A program made the translations under genes and the position numbers. Positions 32,580 to 41,708 of a DNA stretch of 64,000 nt are shown piece after piece (the stretch's first letter is position 1; the number at the start of each line of letters is the position of its first letter). The notes under the pieces are model-generated. The model was not told the DNA's origin, did not search any database, and saw nothing but the letters and a program-made list of their open reading frames with translations. This DNA is from Embleya sp042956465 (GTDB lineage Bacteria; Actinomycetota; Actinomycetes; Streptomycetales; Streptomycetaceae), in assembly GCF_042956465.1 (NCBI RefSeq), contig NZ_JBIBGL010000030.1:24008-88007 (forward strand), read 5' to 3'.

Positions 32580-34262
32580 TCAGGTCCTCAGGCCGATGAT
32601 GCCGACGAAGATCGGCCCGGTGAGCGGGAGCAGGAAGTTGGAGAGTGTGTAGGTGATCGTGTAGCCGAGCATCGGTACGGAGCTGTTCGCGGTGTTGGTG
32701 ACCGCGGTGATCGCCGGGGTCGAACACTGCTGTCCGGCAATGGCGCCGACGAGGATGGGTTTGTCGATTTTCAGGAACCTCCGGCCGATCCACAGTCCCA
32801 GGAACGCCGGGATCACCACCATCGCGATGCCGGACAGCGGCAGCAGCAGCGGGTACTGCTTCAGCAGCGGCCCGGCGTCCGGTCCGGCGGCCAGGCCGGT
32901 GACGGCGATGAACATGGCCAGGCCGAGGTCCTTCATGGTCTGCGCGGCGACGGGCGGGTACGCCCCGAAGGTGGGCTGCGTGGAGCGGAACCAGCCGAAC
33001 AGCAGTCCGGAGATCAGGCAGCCGCCGCCGGTGCCCAGCGTGAGGTCCGCGCCGCCGGCGTGCACGACGATCTGGCCGAGCAGTACCCCGAGGCAGATGC
33101 CCAAGCCGATGTAGACCCAGTCGGCGCTCTCGGTGCGAACCTTCGCGCCGAACTTCCGCTGGAACCGGTCGACCTTGGAACCGCTGCCGACGATGGTCAT
33201 CGTGTCGCCGTGGCGCAGCTCCGTCTCCCCGGTCGCGGGGAGGTCCTGGCCGACCCGCTGCAGGCCGGTGAGGTACACGCCCTCGGTCTCGACCGGGTAC
33301 GCCCGGTTGAGCTCGGTGACCGTCTTGCCGGCCAACTTCTTTTCGGTGAGTACCAGTTCCCGCACCGTCAGCGGGGTTTCGAGGCCGGGGACGCCTGCGG
33401 TCTCCGGCCCGAGCCGTTCGCCGGCCGCCATGACGCCTTCGCGCTGTCCGACCACCAGCACCCGGTCGTCGCGGGACAGCGTCAGGTCCGGGGCGACGGT
33501 CAGCACCTTGGTGCCGCGTTTGACGCCCTCGACGGAGGCGTGCAGCCCGACCGCCTTCTCGAGCGCCGCGATCGTGACCCCGCTGCCGTCGGTCACGTGG
33601 TACGTCCGGCCGACCAGGGCCGGCATCGACGCCTCCTGACCCTCCTCCAGCGTCGGGTCCGCGCCGCGCATCCGCTGCCACAACTCGCGGCTGGCGTCCG
33701 CCAGGTCGATCTTCATCAGCCGCGGGAAGAGCTGGCTGGTCAGCATCACGATGGTGATCAGACCGAACAGGTAGCACACCGAATACGCGGTGGCGACGTG
33801 CGCCTGCATCTCCTTGGACTGGTCCGCGGTGATGCCGGACAGATTACTGATCGCCTCCTGCGCGGTGCCGACGACCGCGGACTCGGTGGCGGCGCCGGCC
33901 AGGATGCCCGCACCGGTGCCGACGTCCAGGCCGCCGGCCTTGGTGATCACGATGGCGATGATCACGACCACGACGGCTTCCATGACGGACAGCACGCCGA
34001 AGCGCAGTCCCTTGGCGTTCAGGTTGGCCACGAACCCGGGACCGGCGATGTATCCGAGGGAGAAGATGAACAGCGCGAACGCCACGTTCTTCACGTCGGC
34101 GCCGACCGACACGTGCTGCGCGCCGATCAGCATCGACACGATCAGCGTGCCGCAGATGCCGCCCAGCGTGATCGGCCCGACGCGTAATTTCCCGACCAGA
34201 TAGCCCAACGCGAGGCACGCGAACAACGCCAGCACGGCGTTCTCCCGCATGAGATTGAGCAC
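32580..34262 (-). CDS. aspT: Aspartate:alanine antiporter (AAE family)
   Basis: A 560-residue membrane exchanger. An N-terminal block of about five helices (ENAVLALFACLALGYLVGK...; ALFIFSLGYIAGPGF; MEAVVVVIIAIVIT) and a C-terminal block with the duplicated motif flank a cytoplasmic region with two TrkA-C-like (RCK_C) domains (GVKRGTKVLTVAPDLTL; GRDTMTIVGS-like segment LRHGDTMTIVG). FSLGYIAGPGF, near the first repeat, is a hallmark of aspartate-alanine exchangers. Start GTG 34262 sits 4 nt after GAAGGAG; an upstream TTG is less likely. With AspD it would import Asp and export Ala, consuming a cytoplasmic proton per turnover. Both partners are complete here. Confidence 0.93.
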   Translation of the reverse strand: MLNLMRENAVLALFACLALGYLVGKLRVGPITLGGICGTLIVSMLIGAQHVSVGADVKNVAFALFIFSLGYIAGPGFVANLNAKGLRFGVLSVMEAVVVVIIAIVITKAGGLDVGTGAGILAGAATESAVVGTAQEAISNLSGITADQSKEMQAHVATAYSVCYLFGLITIVMLTSQLFPRLMKIDLADASRELWQRMRGADPTLEEGQEASMPALVGRTYHVTDGSGVTIAALEKAVGLHASVEGVKRGTKVLTVAPDLTLSRDDRVLVVGQREGVMAAGERLGPETAGVPGLETPLTVRELVLTEKKLAGKTVTELNRAYPVETEGVYLTGLQRVGQDLPATGETELRHGDTMTIVGSGSKVDRFQRKFGAKVRTESADWVYIGLGICLGVLLGQIVVHAGGADLTLGTGGGCLISGLLFGWFRSTQPTFGAYPPVAAQTMKDLGLAMFIAVTGLAAGPDAGPLLKQYPLLLPLSGIAMVVIPAFLGLWIGRRFLKIDKPILVGAIAGQQCSTPAITAVTNTANSSVPMLGYTITYTLSNFLLPLTGPIFVGIIGLRT

Positions 34263-34969
34263 GACACTCCTTCGCAAAGCAACAGATATTGCCTAAAGCA
34301 TCACAGTCGGTAGTCCAGAGGCTTGTAAGCCACCAACGCCGAACGAGTGATGGGGTGGCGGGCGCAGGGCCGACGGCCGGGCAGATGTCCGGGCCGACGT
34401 CCGGGCCGGCGGCCTACCGGGGGCGTTCACCGGCACGCCCGACGAGCAGCGTCGCGGTCGGTGCGTGACGCGTGGCCGGCACTCGTTCCCGCTGCTTTGT
34501 CGTCGGTCGGGCCGGATGTGGCTCCCGACGCGATCGACTCGTTGTCGCCATGCGTCGGCCCGATGCGGGTCACGCCAGGGTGACGTCCACGCCGCCCTCG
34601 ACCAAGACTCGGAGAGCCGCGGCGAACAGATCGTGCGGCCGACCGTGCGGAGCCGGCAGCCGGGACAGGTGCGCGCGTGCGGTCCCGGCGTCCCGCCAGA
34701 TCAGCGTCGCGGGGGCGGTGTAGCCGAATGCGCCGCGCAGGCAGGGTGGTGCGCGGCGGTTCGGTGGGTGCACCGGCGCGCGACGATGTCACCTGTAGGG
34801 GTGGTTTGGCCGCCGGGAGGCGGTCGTTCGGCGTCGTGGGTGCTGTGCTGCTCGGGGCGATGTGCCGGACCGGTCGTGGTGCCCGCGATCGGTTCGGCCC
34901 CGCCGTCCTCGGCCGGCCTCGCGGGGCGGGTCGTGGGGTCGGACACCTTGCGACGTAGGGGGTTTCGTC
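34263..34969. other. Intergenic region with a small minus-strand frame
   Basis: 707 bp between divergent genes. 34375-34425 carries imperfect repeats of CCGGGC-type sequence. One short minus-strand frame with good codon bias is listed separately. No consensus promoter stands out. Confidence 0.35.
34570..34773 (-). CDS. Possible small hypothetical protein
   Basis: A 67-codon frame beginning at a GTG, with about 87 percent G or C at third positions, which is the coding signature here. The product has a plausible folded segment (ATLIWRDAGTARAHLSRL, HDLFAAALRVLVEGGVDV). An in-frame TGA 6 codons upstream limits it. No ribosome site or family match is seen. It could be the C-terminal remnant of a larger gene. 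Confidence 0.3.
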   Translation of the reverse strand: MHPPNRRAPPCLRGAFGYTAPATLIWRDAGTARAHLSRLPAPHGRPHDLFAAALRVLVEGGVDVTLA

Positions 34970-36688
34970 ATGTCCACGATGAGAAGACGGCTCACCGGAC
35001 GCTTCGGGAGCGTCGGTATATCGATCGCGGTGGTCGTTGCGGGTCTGACCGCACCGTTCGCCGCCGGCAGCGCGCAGGCCGCGCCCGGTACACCGGGTGT
35101 GCCGCAGGCGCCTACGGCGATCTTCGCCGAGGGTTTCGAGAACGGCCAGGGGGCGACGCCGACCCTGCTCACGAACTACACCGGCGGTCCGCCGGTGGGG
35201 GAGACGTACACCGCCGACCCGGCCTGGTTGACCGCGTGCAACGGCTGGGTCACGTCGCCGGCCGCGTCGACCACGCCGCCCGCCGGCAGCGGGTGCGTCC
35301 CGGGCGATTGGGCCCAGGTCAAGCATCTCGCGGGCGTACTCGGTCAGTGGTCGGGCGGTTCCTCGACCACGAACCACGCCGTGACGGCGTACACCGCGGG
35401 CAACCCGGGCGCCGGAAAGGTGCAGTTGGAGACGGCGGCCCCGATCCCGTTGCCCGCGGGGCGGCGCTTCATCGCGTTCTCGGTCGACATCGCCGAAGTC
35501 AACTGCTTCGCCAACCACTCCAAGTTCAGCTTCCACCTGCTCGACGGCGACCGGGCCACGCCCGCGTTCACGCGCCCGATCGAGGCGTGCGTGGATGCCA
35601 CGACGACGATCGGCGGGGCCAAGGTCGGCACCTTCACCAGCAACGGCGCCGTGCTGTTCGCCGGCAGCCAGGCCGGCATCCGGCTGGTGAACGAGCAGCC
35701 GAGCGGCACCGGCAACGACGTGGCCTTCGACAACGTCAAGCTCGTCGACGCGAGCCCGCAGGTCGACATCGGCTTCGCGCCGACGCCGGTGCTCACCGGT
35801 GGCACCTCGACCCTGACCTTCACGATCACGAACACGAACGAGCTGGGTGCCAAGCCCGGTTGGTCGTTCTCGGACGCGCTGCCGGCCGGGCTCGAGGCGA
35901 CCGGGGCGACCACGACGACCTGCGATGGCGGTTCGGTCGTCGCGCCGGCGGGTGCGGGATCGGTCGACGTAGCCGGCAACCTGACGGCGGGTCAGGAATC
36001 CTGCACGGCGCAGGTCCAGGTGACCTCGGCGGTGCGCGGGACGTACACGAACTGCGCGGCCGGTTTCACGAACGTGGTCGGGGTGAGCCTGCCCGGGTGC
36101 GCGAGCGTCGTGTTCGACACGATGCGCTTCGACGCGCACGCGTACGGGGCCGCACTGAAGTCCCCGCTCGCGAACATCGGCCCGATCGCCGCGTCCGACG
36201 TGACCTGCTCGAACGTCGCGGCGGTCGACACCGACAACGTCGCGACGGTGTCGCTGGGCGTCGTCGGCAACGCGGGCGTGCTCACCACCCGCGCGGAGGG
36301 CACGATCGACGCGAACGGCCTGCAGCGGGCGAACGCGCGCGCCGAGACGGCCGGGGTGAACCTGCTCGGCGGACTGGTCACGGCAGATGTCGTGGAAGCG
36401 GTCGCCACGGTGCAGGGTGACGCGAACGGCGGGGTGACGCCGAGCGGTTCGGTCACTTTGGCGAACCTGCGGGTGGCCGGGGTGCCGGTGGTGAACCCGA
36501 ACGTCAACGTGGACATCACGATCCCGCTGGTGGCGACGGTACGCGTGAACGAGCAGGTGGTCGACCCCGGCGGCCGGGGGATCACGGTCAACGCACTGCG
36601 GATCACGCTGTTGTCCGGCGTGAGCGTCGTGGTGTCGCACGCGCGGGTGGCGCTGACGCTGCCGGGAGGTACGTGCCCGACCGCGTGA
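34970..36688 (+). CDS. Secreted choice-of-anchor P-type surface protein
   Basis: A 572-residue exported protein. The signal peptide (RRRLTGRFGSVGISIAVVVA..., cleavage near AQA) is followed by a lectin-like beta-sandwich (EGFENGQGATPTLLTNYTGG; FIAFSVDIAEVNC; FDNVKLVD). A DUF11-like repeat comes next (VLTGGTSTLTFTITNTNEL, SDALPAGLEATG), and then the C-terminal choice-of-anchor P region (YGAALKSPLANIGPIAAS and a NVDITIPLVATVRVNEQ strand pair). No LPXTG or membrane anchor is seen. Start 34970 is followed by a second ATG at 34979, with TAGGGGG upstream. Probably a cell-surface or matrix protein. Confidence 0.82.
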   Translation: MSTMRRRLTGRFGSVGISIAVVVAGLTAPFAAGSAQAAPGTPGVPQAPTAIFAEGFENGQGATPTLLTNYTGGPPVGETYTADPAWLTACNGWVTSPAASTTPPAGSGCVPGDWAQVKHLAGVLGQWSGGSSTTNHAVTAYTAGNPGAGKVQLETAAPIPLPAGRRFIAFSVDIAEVNCFANHSKFSFHLLDGDRATPAFTRPIEACVDATTTIGGAKVGTFTSNGAVLFAGSQAGIRLVNEQPSGTGNDVAFDNVKLVDASPQVDIGFAPTPVLTGGTSTLTFTITNTNELGAKPGWSFSDALPAGLEATGATTTTCDGGSVVAPAGAGSVDVAGNLTAGQESCTAQVQVTSAVRGTYTNCAAGFTNVVGVSLPGCASVVFDTMRFDAHAYGAALKSPLANIGPIAASDVTCSNVAAVDTDNVATVSLGVVGNAGVLTTRAEGTIDANGLQRANARAETAGVNLLGGLVTADVVEAVATVQGDANGGVTPSGSVTLANLRVAGVPVVNPNVNVDITIPLVATVRVNEQVVDPGGRGITVNALRITLLSGVSVVVSHARVALTLPGGTCPTA

Positions 36689-36702
36689 GGTGAGGGGGAC
36701 GA

Positions 36703-36742
36703 GCCCGGACACGGCGGCCGTTCGCGGTCGCCGTGCCCGGGC
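36703..36742 (+). terminator. Hairpin terminator of the surface-protein gene
   Basis: 14-nt arms (36703-36716 and 36729-36742) pair with one mismatch around a 12-nt loop, 15 bp after the stop codon. Confidence 0.7.
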
Positions 36743-37009
36743 ATGTCGGCATTGGGGCCGGCATTCGTCCCGGTACTCGATTCGCGCAGGACGGACCGGC
36801 GGACGCCCCGCACCCGAAGACACCTCGACGAACACGCGCCGTCCCGGCGCCGCATCGGAACGCGCGCGTGCGACGCGCGCGTACGGCCGCCACGCGACAC
36901 GGACCGCGCAGCCGGCTCGTGAGCCGTGCCCGGGGCCGGGGCTCGTGTGGCGCGATCTGTGGGGGGCCTGTCGTAGACGCCATGAACGAGGCGCCCCCAG
37001 GCTGGGGGC

Positions 37010-37336
37010 ATGACCACTCGACAGGGCCGATCCGAGCCCACGACGTTCCCTGCGGCCCGCGACCTCCGCGACCCCCGCGAAGCGACGAGCGAACCGGACC
37101 GGCCTTCGCCGGGCGAGACCGTTCTCCCCACCCGAACCCGCACGGCGCCGGAACCACGCGCATCACCCGCGCCCGGCTCCGAACCGGCCCCCGAATCGGA
37201 AGCGCCCCCGACCGCCCGTGCCCGGTTCGCCGTCCGCCGACGCCACCGCCGCGAGGCCGGCTCCGCCGACCCCGCGCACACCGCTTCGTTGCCGCCCGCG
37301 GTGATCGCGCTGCTGTACTGGGGCCCGCCGATATGA
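37010..37336 (+). CDS. Small disordered hypothetical protein
   Basis: A 108-residue product, rich in Arg, Pro, Glu and Thr over most of its length. It ends in a short hydrophobic motif (PPAVIALLYWGPPI). GGGGG lies 6 nt before the ATG, and the frame ends 84 bp before the GlxA-type regulator gene. The composition suggests disorder with a C-terminal helix or sorting signal. The rest of 36743-37009 shows nothing. It could also be a chance frame; the ribosome site is the main support. Confidence 0.4.
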   Translation: MTTRQGRSEPTTFPAARDLRDPREATSEPDRPSPGETVLPTRTRTAPEPRASPAPGSEPAPESEAPPTARARFAVRRRHRREAGSADPAHTASLPPAVIALLYWGPPI

Positions 37337-37420
37337 CGCCGGACGGCCGGTCCCGCCGATGGCACGATTCGTGGGGAACGTGACCTGGACGCCAGAGCAT
37401 CGAGCACCCAAGGTGGACCC

Positions 37421-38452
37421 ATGACCGGACACCGCGTGGCCTTCCTGATCTTCGACGACTTCGAGCCTCTCGACCTCGTCGGCCCACACAGTGTCTTCTC
37501 CCACGTCCCGGACTACACCAGCCGCATCGTCGCCCTGCGTGCCGGACCGGTCAGGGGCGCCGGCGGCCTTCCGGTCCACGCCGACACCTCGCTCGCCGAC
37601 CTCGAACCGCACGACGTCGACACCCTGATGGTGGTGGGCGGCCCCGGAGTACGCGACGCGTGCGCCGACCCCACCCTGGTCGACTGGATCGCCGACACCG
37701 CGCGACACGCTCCGCGGATCGCGTCCGTGTGCACGGGCGTGTTCCTGCTCGCCGCCGCCGGGCTCATCGACGGCCACCGGGTCACCACCCACTGGCGGCG
37801 GGCCGAGGAACTCGCCCGTGCCCACCCCGACGCGATCGTCGACGCCGACCCCATCTTCGTCCGACACGGCCGGCTGTGGACCTCCGCCGGAGTCGCCGCC
37901 GGCATGGATCTCGCGCTCGCCCTGGTCGAACACGACCACGGCCACGAGATCGCGCACCGCGTGGCCCGCGACCTGGTCCTGTTCCTGCGTCGTCCGGGAA
38001 GCCAGTCCCAGTTCAGCGTGCCGCTGTGGAGCGCCCGCCCCGCTTCGCGCCCGCTGCGCGCGGCGGTCGACGCGGTGCACGCCGATCCCGGTGCCCGGCA
38101 CACCATCGACGAACTGGCACGCCGCTGCGGCCTCAGCCCGCGCCACTTCCAACGCCGCTTCACCGCCGACCTGGGCATCCCGCCCGCCGGCTACGTCGAA
38201 CGCGTACGCGTCGAAGCCGCCCGCCGCGCCCTCGCCGAGAGCGACGAGCCGATCGACACCGTGGCCCGGCGCTGCGGCTTCGGCAGCGCCGAGACGCTGC
38301 GTCGCACCTTCCACCGACACCTGGGCGTCCCACCCTCCGACTACCGGGACCGCTTCCGCACCACCGACCGAACCGACCGCTCCTGCGACCGGCGGGCCAC
38401 CGACCCCCCGAGCGGCGACACCGCCGCCCAACCGAGCCCGGCATACCGGTGA
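37421..38452 (+). CDS. GlxA-family transcriptional regulator (DJ-1/PfpI + AraC)
   Basis: A 343-residue regulator. Residues 1-185 form a class-I-glutamine-amidotransferase-like DJ-1/PfpI domain (VAFLIFDDFEPLDLVGP; LMVVGGPG; SVCTGVFLLAAAGL, where Cys is in the nucleophile-elbow position; TSAGVAAGMDLAL). Residues about 215-320 contain two AraC-type helix-turn-helices (IDELARRCGLSPRHFQRRF; IDTVARRCGFGSAETLRRTF). These proteins are usually transcriptional activators rather than peptidases. It converges on a cupin and dehydrogenase gene pair, which it may regulate. Confidence 0.93.
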   Translation: MTGHRVAFLIFDDFEPLDLVGPHSVFSHVPDYTSRIVALRAGPVRGAGGLPVHADTSLADLEPHDVDTLMVVGGPGVRDACADPTLVDWIADTARHAPRIASVCTGVFLLAAAGLIDGHRVTTHWRRAEELARAHPDAIVDADPIFVRHGRLWTSAGVAAGMDLALALVEHDHGHEIAHRVARDLVLFLRRPGSQSQFSVPLWSARPASRPLRAAVDAVHADPGARHTIDELARRCGLSPRHFQRRFTADLGIPPAGYVERVRVEAARRALAESDEPIDTVARRCGFGSAETLRRTFHRHLGVPPSDYRDRFRTTDRTDRSCDRRATDPPSGDTAAQPSPAYR

Positions 38453-38463
38453 CCACATACGGA

Positions 38464-39102
38464 CTACTCGCGTCCGAACACTGCGAGGAACTCGACCCGG
38501 ACGAACTCACCCGTGAGGTTGGCGACGCGGCCGGCCGGCGCGGCGTCCTGTGAGTCGCTGGAGCAAGGGGTCAGGGCGAGCAGCAGAGCGGTTGCCGAAG
38601 CGATACGGACCGGACCGCGAAGGTTCGTGGAGTGCGTGGAGAGGACCTCCAGGGCCATCGTGCAGGTATGGACGCGGGGCCGGGCGCGAGGTCGGACGGA
38701 TGCCGGGGCAGCGGCGTACTCGGCATCGGTGACGGGCGTCAGCCAGTGCACGACGTCGTGGTCGGCGTCGCCCTCGTTGATGGCCAGGTGGACCATCAGC
38801 CGGTTCGGGGCGACGCCGTGCCAGTGCTTCTCTTCGGCCTCGAACAGGACTCGGTCACCGGGCCGGATGACCTCCACCGGTCCGCCTCGACGCTGACACG
38901 GGCCGACGCCTTCGGTGACGAAGACGGTCCGGCCCAGCGGATGGCGGTGCCAGTGGGTGCGGGCGCCGGGCATGAAGTGCACCAGGTTTGCGGTGACCCG
39001 GGACGGGGCGGGCGCGGCGGCGACGGCGTCGATGTAGACGTTGCCGGTGAACCGGTCGGTCGGCCCCATGGCGGTGTCGATCGAGCTGCGGGTGATCTGC
39101 AC
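38464..39102 (-). CDS. Cupin-domain protein with an unusual C-terminal extension
   Basis: A 212-residue frame. Residues 1-133 are a complete small cupin: PGARTHWHRHPLGRTVFVTEG supplies metal ligands near His50, His52 and His54, and EAEEKHWHGVAPN the second motif. Family members usually stop after a DAEYAAAPA-like end. Here the frame reads on for 79 residues that look like another protein's start: Met149, then a basic region and the lipobox-like core ALLLALTPC. A lost stop codon or a fusion to a broken lipoprotein gene is likely. The cupin should still fold. It lies 63 bp after the alcohol dehydrogenase gene, in one operon. Confidence 0.75.
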   Translation of the reverse strand: MQITRSSIDTAMGPTDRFTGNVYIDAVAAAPAPSRVTANLVHFMPGARTHWHRHPLGRTVFVTEGVGPCQRRGGPVEVIRPGDRVLFEAEEKHWHGVAPNRLMVHLAINEGDADHDVVHWLTPVTDAEYAAAPASVRPRARPRVHTCTMALEVLSTHSTNLRGPVRIASATALLLALTPCSSDSQDAAPAGRVANLTGEFVRVEFLAVFGRE

Positions 39103-39165
39103 GGTTGCTCCTTGTCCGGTGAGGGGTCCGGCGAGGGGCCCGGGGGAGGGGTTCGGTGGAGGGGG

Positions 39166-40182
39166 TCAGGGCGTGAGGAGGGTTTTGATGGCGCGGCGCT
39201 CGTCCATGGCCTGGTAGCCCTCCGCGACCCGGGCGAGGGGGAGGGTGAGGTCGAAGACCTTGCCCGGGTCGATCCGGCGGGTGAGGACGCGGTCGATCAG
39301 GTCGGGCAGGTAGCGGCGGACGGGGGCGGGGCCGCCGCGCAGGCCGACGTGGGAGAAGAACAGCTCCTGCCCGTCGATCGCGACCTCGTGCGGGACTCCG
39401 ACGAAGCCGACGTTCCCGCCGGGCCGGGCCGTGTGCAGGGCCTGCCGCATGGCCTCGGCGGTGCCGACGCACTCCAGGACGGAGTCCGCGCCGATCCCGT
39501 TCGTCATCTCCTTGATACGGGCGATGCCCTCCTCGCCGCGTTCGGTGACGATGTCGGTGGCGCCGAACTCACGCGCCAGCTTCTGCCGGGGCTCGTGCCG
39601 CGACATGGCGATGATGCGCTCCGCGCCCAGCTCCTTCGCGGCGATCACGCCGCACAATCCGACCGCGCCGTCGCCGACGACCACGACGGTGGAGCCGGGC
39701 CTCACCTCGGCGGCGTCCGCGGCCCACCAACCGGTGCCCATGACGTCGGAGACAGCCAGCAGACCGGGCCGGAACTCCGCGTCCGGCACCTCGTCGCTGG
39801 CGACCAGAGTGCCCTGGGCGTTCGGGATGCGCACGTACTCCGCCTGGCACGTCGACATGAACTCGCGGTGCAGGCAGTTCGACTGGAAGCCGTTCCGGCA
39901 GTTCACGCAGGTGTTGTCCGAGGTGGCGAAGGAGCCGACGACGAACTGTCCGGGCCGGACCGAGGTGACCTCGCTGCCGACCTCCTCCACGAAGCCGACA
40001 TACTCGTGGCCCATCGGGTGTGGTTCGTCGACCGGCTCGGCGCCGCGGTACGGCCACAGGTCCGAGCCGCACACGCAGGTCACATCCATGCGGATGACCG
40101 CGTCGGTCGGGTGAAGGATCTTCGGGTCGTCCAGGGTCTCGAAGCGGACGTCGCCGGGGGCGTGGATCACTGCTCCGCGCAT
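39166..40182 (-). CDS. Zinc-dependent alcohol dehydrogenase
   Basis: A 338-residue medium-chain dehydrogenase. Cys and Glu catalytic-zinc ligands lie in VCGSDLWPYRG and HPMGHEYVG. A Cys cluster (CVNCRNGFQSNC) provides most of the structural zinc site. The Rossmann motif is VVVVGDGAVGLCG, and SRHEPR follows strand 2, where the Arg suggests NADP preference. A cupin gene follows in the same operon and a broken XRE gene sits upstream. Substrate unknown. Confidence 0.92.
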   Translation of the reverse strand: MRGAVIHAPGDVRFETLDDPKILHPTDAVIRMDVTCVCGSDLWPYRGAEPVDEPHPMGHEYVGFVEEVGSEVTSVRPGQFVVGSFATSDNTCVNCRNGFQSNCLHREFMSTCQAEYVRIPNAQGTLVASDEVPDAEFRPGLLAVSDVMGTGWWAADAAEVRPGSTVVVVGDGAVGLCGVIAAKELGAERIIAMSRHEPRQKLAREFGATDIVTERGEEGIARIKEMTNGIGADSVLECVGTAEAMRQALHTARPGGNVGFVGVPHEVAIDGQELFFSHVGLRGGPAPVRRYLPDLIDRVLTRRIDPGKVFDLTLPLARVAEGYQAMDERRAIKTLLTP

Positions 40183-40397
40183 GGGGGGTCCTTACGTCGC
40201 CGAGGCGTCCGGCACCGGAAATCCGGCACCGCCGCCGAGTACAGGGCCGGGCGCCTCCTCCCGGCCCGGCGTGCCGGCCGCGGCGGAGAGCGCCACGTCA
40301 TCCAGCTAACCCCCCGTCCGCACGCGCAGCGAGTCACCGGCGAAGGGCATACCGGCAGTACACCCTTCCGGCGGTCCCGGCGGCATACTGTCGAGGG

Positions 40398-40660
40398 GTG
40401 GACAACCGTGAAGAGGTCCGCGAGTTCCTGACCTCGCGGCGCGCGAAGATCACCCCCGAGCGGGCCGGGCTGCCCGCCGGCCCCCGGCGGCGCGTCCCCG
40501 GCCTGCGCCGCAGCGAGGTTTCGCGGCCCTGGCCGATGTGAGCGTCGAGTACTACGCCAAACTGGAGCGCGGCAACCTCGCCGGTGTCTCCCCGGTCGTC
40601 CTCGAAGCCGTCGCCCGCGCACGCGACCTCGACATCCCCCTGCCGACGGCCCGGTCCGGT
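40398..40660 (+). pseudogene. Broken XRE/MmyB-type regulator gene
   Basis: GTG 40398 opens a typical MmyB-regulator N-terminus (EEVREFLTSRRAKITPERAG, PGLRRSEV). Within the recognition region, at about 40519, two extra bases (or one lost) shift the frame to a TGA at 40541. The homology resumes in another frame as VSVEYYAKLERGNLAGVSP and fades after EAVARARDLD near 40650, so the rest of the helix-turn-helix and the whole ligand domain are gone. It is divergent from the alcohol dehydrogenase gene, so the presumed local regulator of that operon has been lost. Confidence 0.85.
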
Positions 40661-40916
40661 CGCCGTTGCGCGTTCGTGGGTCGGTGCGCGCTGTCAGCTC
40701 ATGGGGCGCATGAGGTCGACTCATGACCGCGAGTGCGGGTCGGCGGTCGTCGGCACTGCCAATGACCTTGACCAATCGGATTCCACATAAAAGCGCTATT
40801 CGGGGTCGGAACAAGTGCACTACCGAGCCTTTGCCTCATACGGGACCTCGAGGATCGGTGGTGGCTGGGCCGGCGTTCGGGGACCTGCCGGCACCGGAGT
40901 CCGATTACTTGACCGA

Positions 40917-41708
40917 TCACCGGCCTCGGCGACTTGTGTCCTGCTCCACGGCCCAGGTCCGCAGCCGGGTTATGGCCTCTTCCCGTGACAGCGGGCCGCG
41001 TTCGCGATGCAGATCTTGCAGATGGCGAGTGGCCGCACCGATCAGTGGGCCCGGAGGTAGGCCGAGCAGCTCCATGATCGCCTTACCGTCCAGAGCCACC
41101 GGAACGTTCGGGAGCCTCCTGGATTTCTCGAACTCCGCAGTAGCACGCGCTGTTCTCTCGTGCTCCGCATGCCACTCGTCGTAGGTTGCCGCCCATCGAG
41201 CAGCCCGGCCGGCCGACTGCCAGCCGTCCATGTCCTGTTCCCAACCAAGCCCCGCCTCCAGGAACAGGTCGTGGTGGCTTGCTTCTTCGGAACCGCTCGA
41301 AACGACATCGAGTAGGGCGAGCGCGGCATTGATCGGCCAGTCTTCCCGCGGACCGGTGAAGACCCGGGTATGGGCCGGGCCCCACGCCTTCACGCCGGTT
41401 CGCCACACGGCAGCGGTCTGGTATCCGTCTCCTCCGTGGAAGTCGGCCTCCACGTAGGCGATCGGCCCGCCCCGGGACCAGTCGCTCAAGGTCTGCTCGA
41501 AAGCTGGGGGCATTGCCTTGAATGGTTGACCGGGCCCGACGCCATCCTGACCGGTGGGCCCACCGGCCAACTCCTCGAGGAGCTGTTTGGTGACAGGCAC
41601 CAGCCCCATGCGCTGTCGGAGCGGGGCGACAGCCGCTGCCCGACTCCCGGCAGTCCGGCTCCTGAGCAGGTCGAAAAATCCAATGACGGCGTTGAGCTCG
41701 TACGGCAT
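40917..41708 (-). CDS. Hypothetical protein with immunity-protein-like domain and tRNA nucleotidyltransferase-type tail
   Basis: A 263-residue cytoplasmic protein. Residues 1-165 look like an alpha/beta domain seen in polymorphic-toxin immunity-type proteins (YVEADFHGGDGYQTAAVW; NAALALLDV); this resemblance is weak. The last 60 residues read like the C-terminal helical tail of CCA-adding enzymes (DGKAIMELLGLPPGPLIGAA, then GPLSREEAITRLRTW). The nucleotidyltransferase and HD domains are absent. The ATG at 41708 was chosen because upstream codons are noncoding in composition. No operon partner is seen. Function unknown. Confidence 0.65.
   Translation of the reverse strand: MPYELNAVIGFFDLLRSRTAGSRAAAVAPLRQRMGLVPVTKQLLEELAGGPTGQDGVGPGQPFKAMPPAFEQTLSDWSRGGPIAYVEADFHGGDGYQTAAVWRTGVKAWGPAHTRVFTGPREDWPINAALALLDVVSSGSEEASHHDLFLEAGLGWEQDMDGWQSAGRAARWAATYDEWHAEHERTARATAEFEKSRRLPNVPVALDGKAIMELLGLPPGPLIGAATRHLQDLHRERGPLSREEAITRLRTWAVEQDTSRRGR

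Noticed and set aside
34283..34303. ATTGCCTAAAG shared by the aspT upstream region and the region near 63845
   Set aside because: An 11-bp match in two AT-richer spots is expected by chance in 64 kb, and the neighbouring genes have no obvious link.
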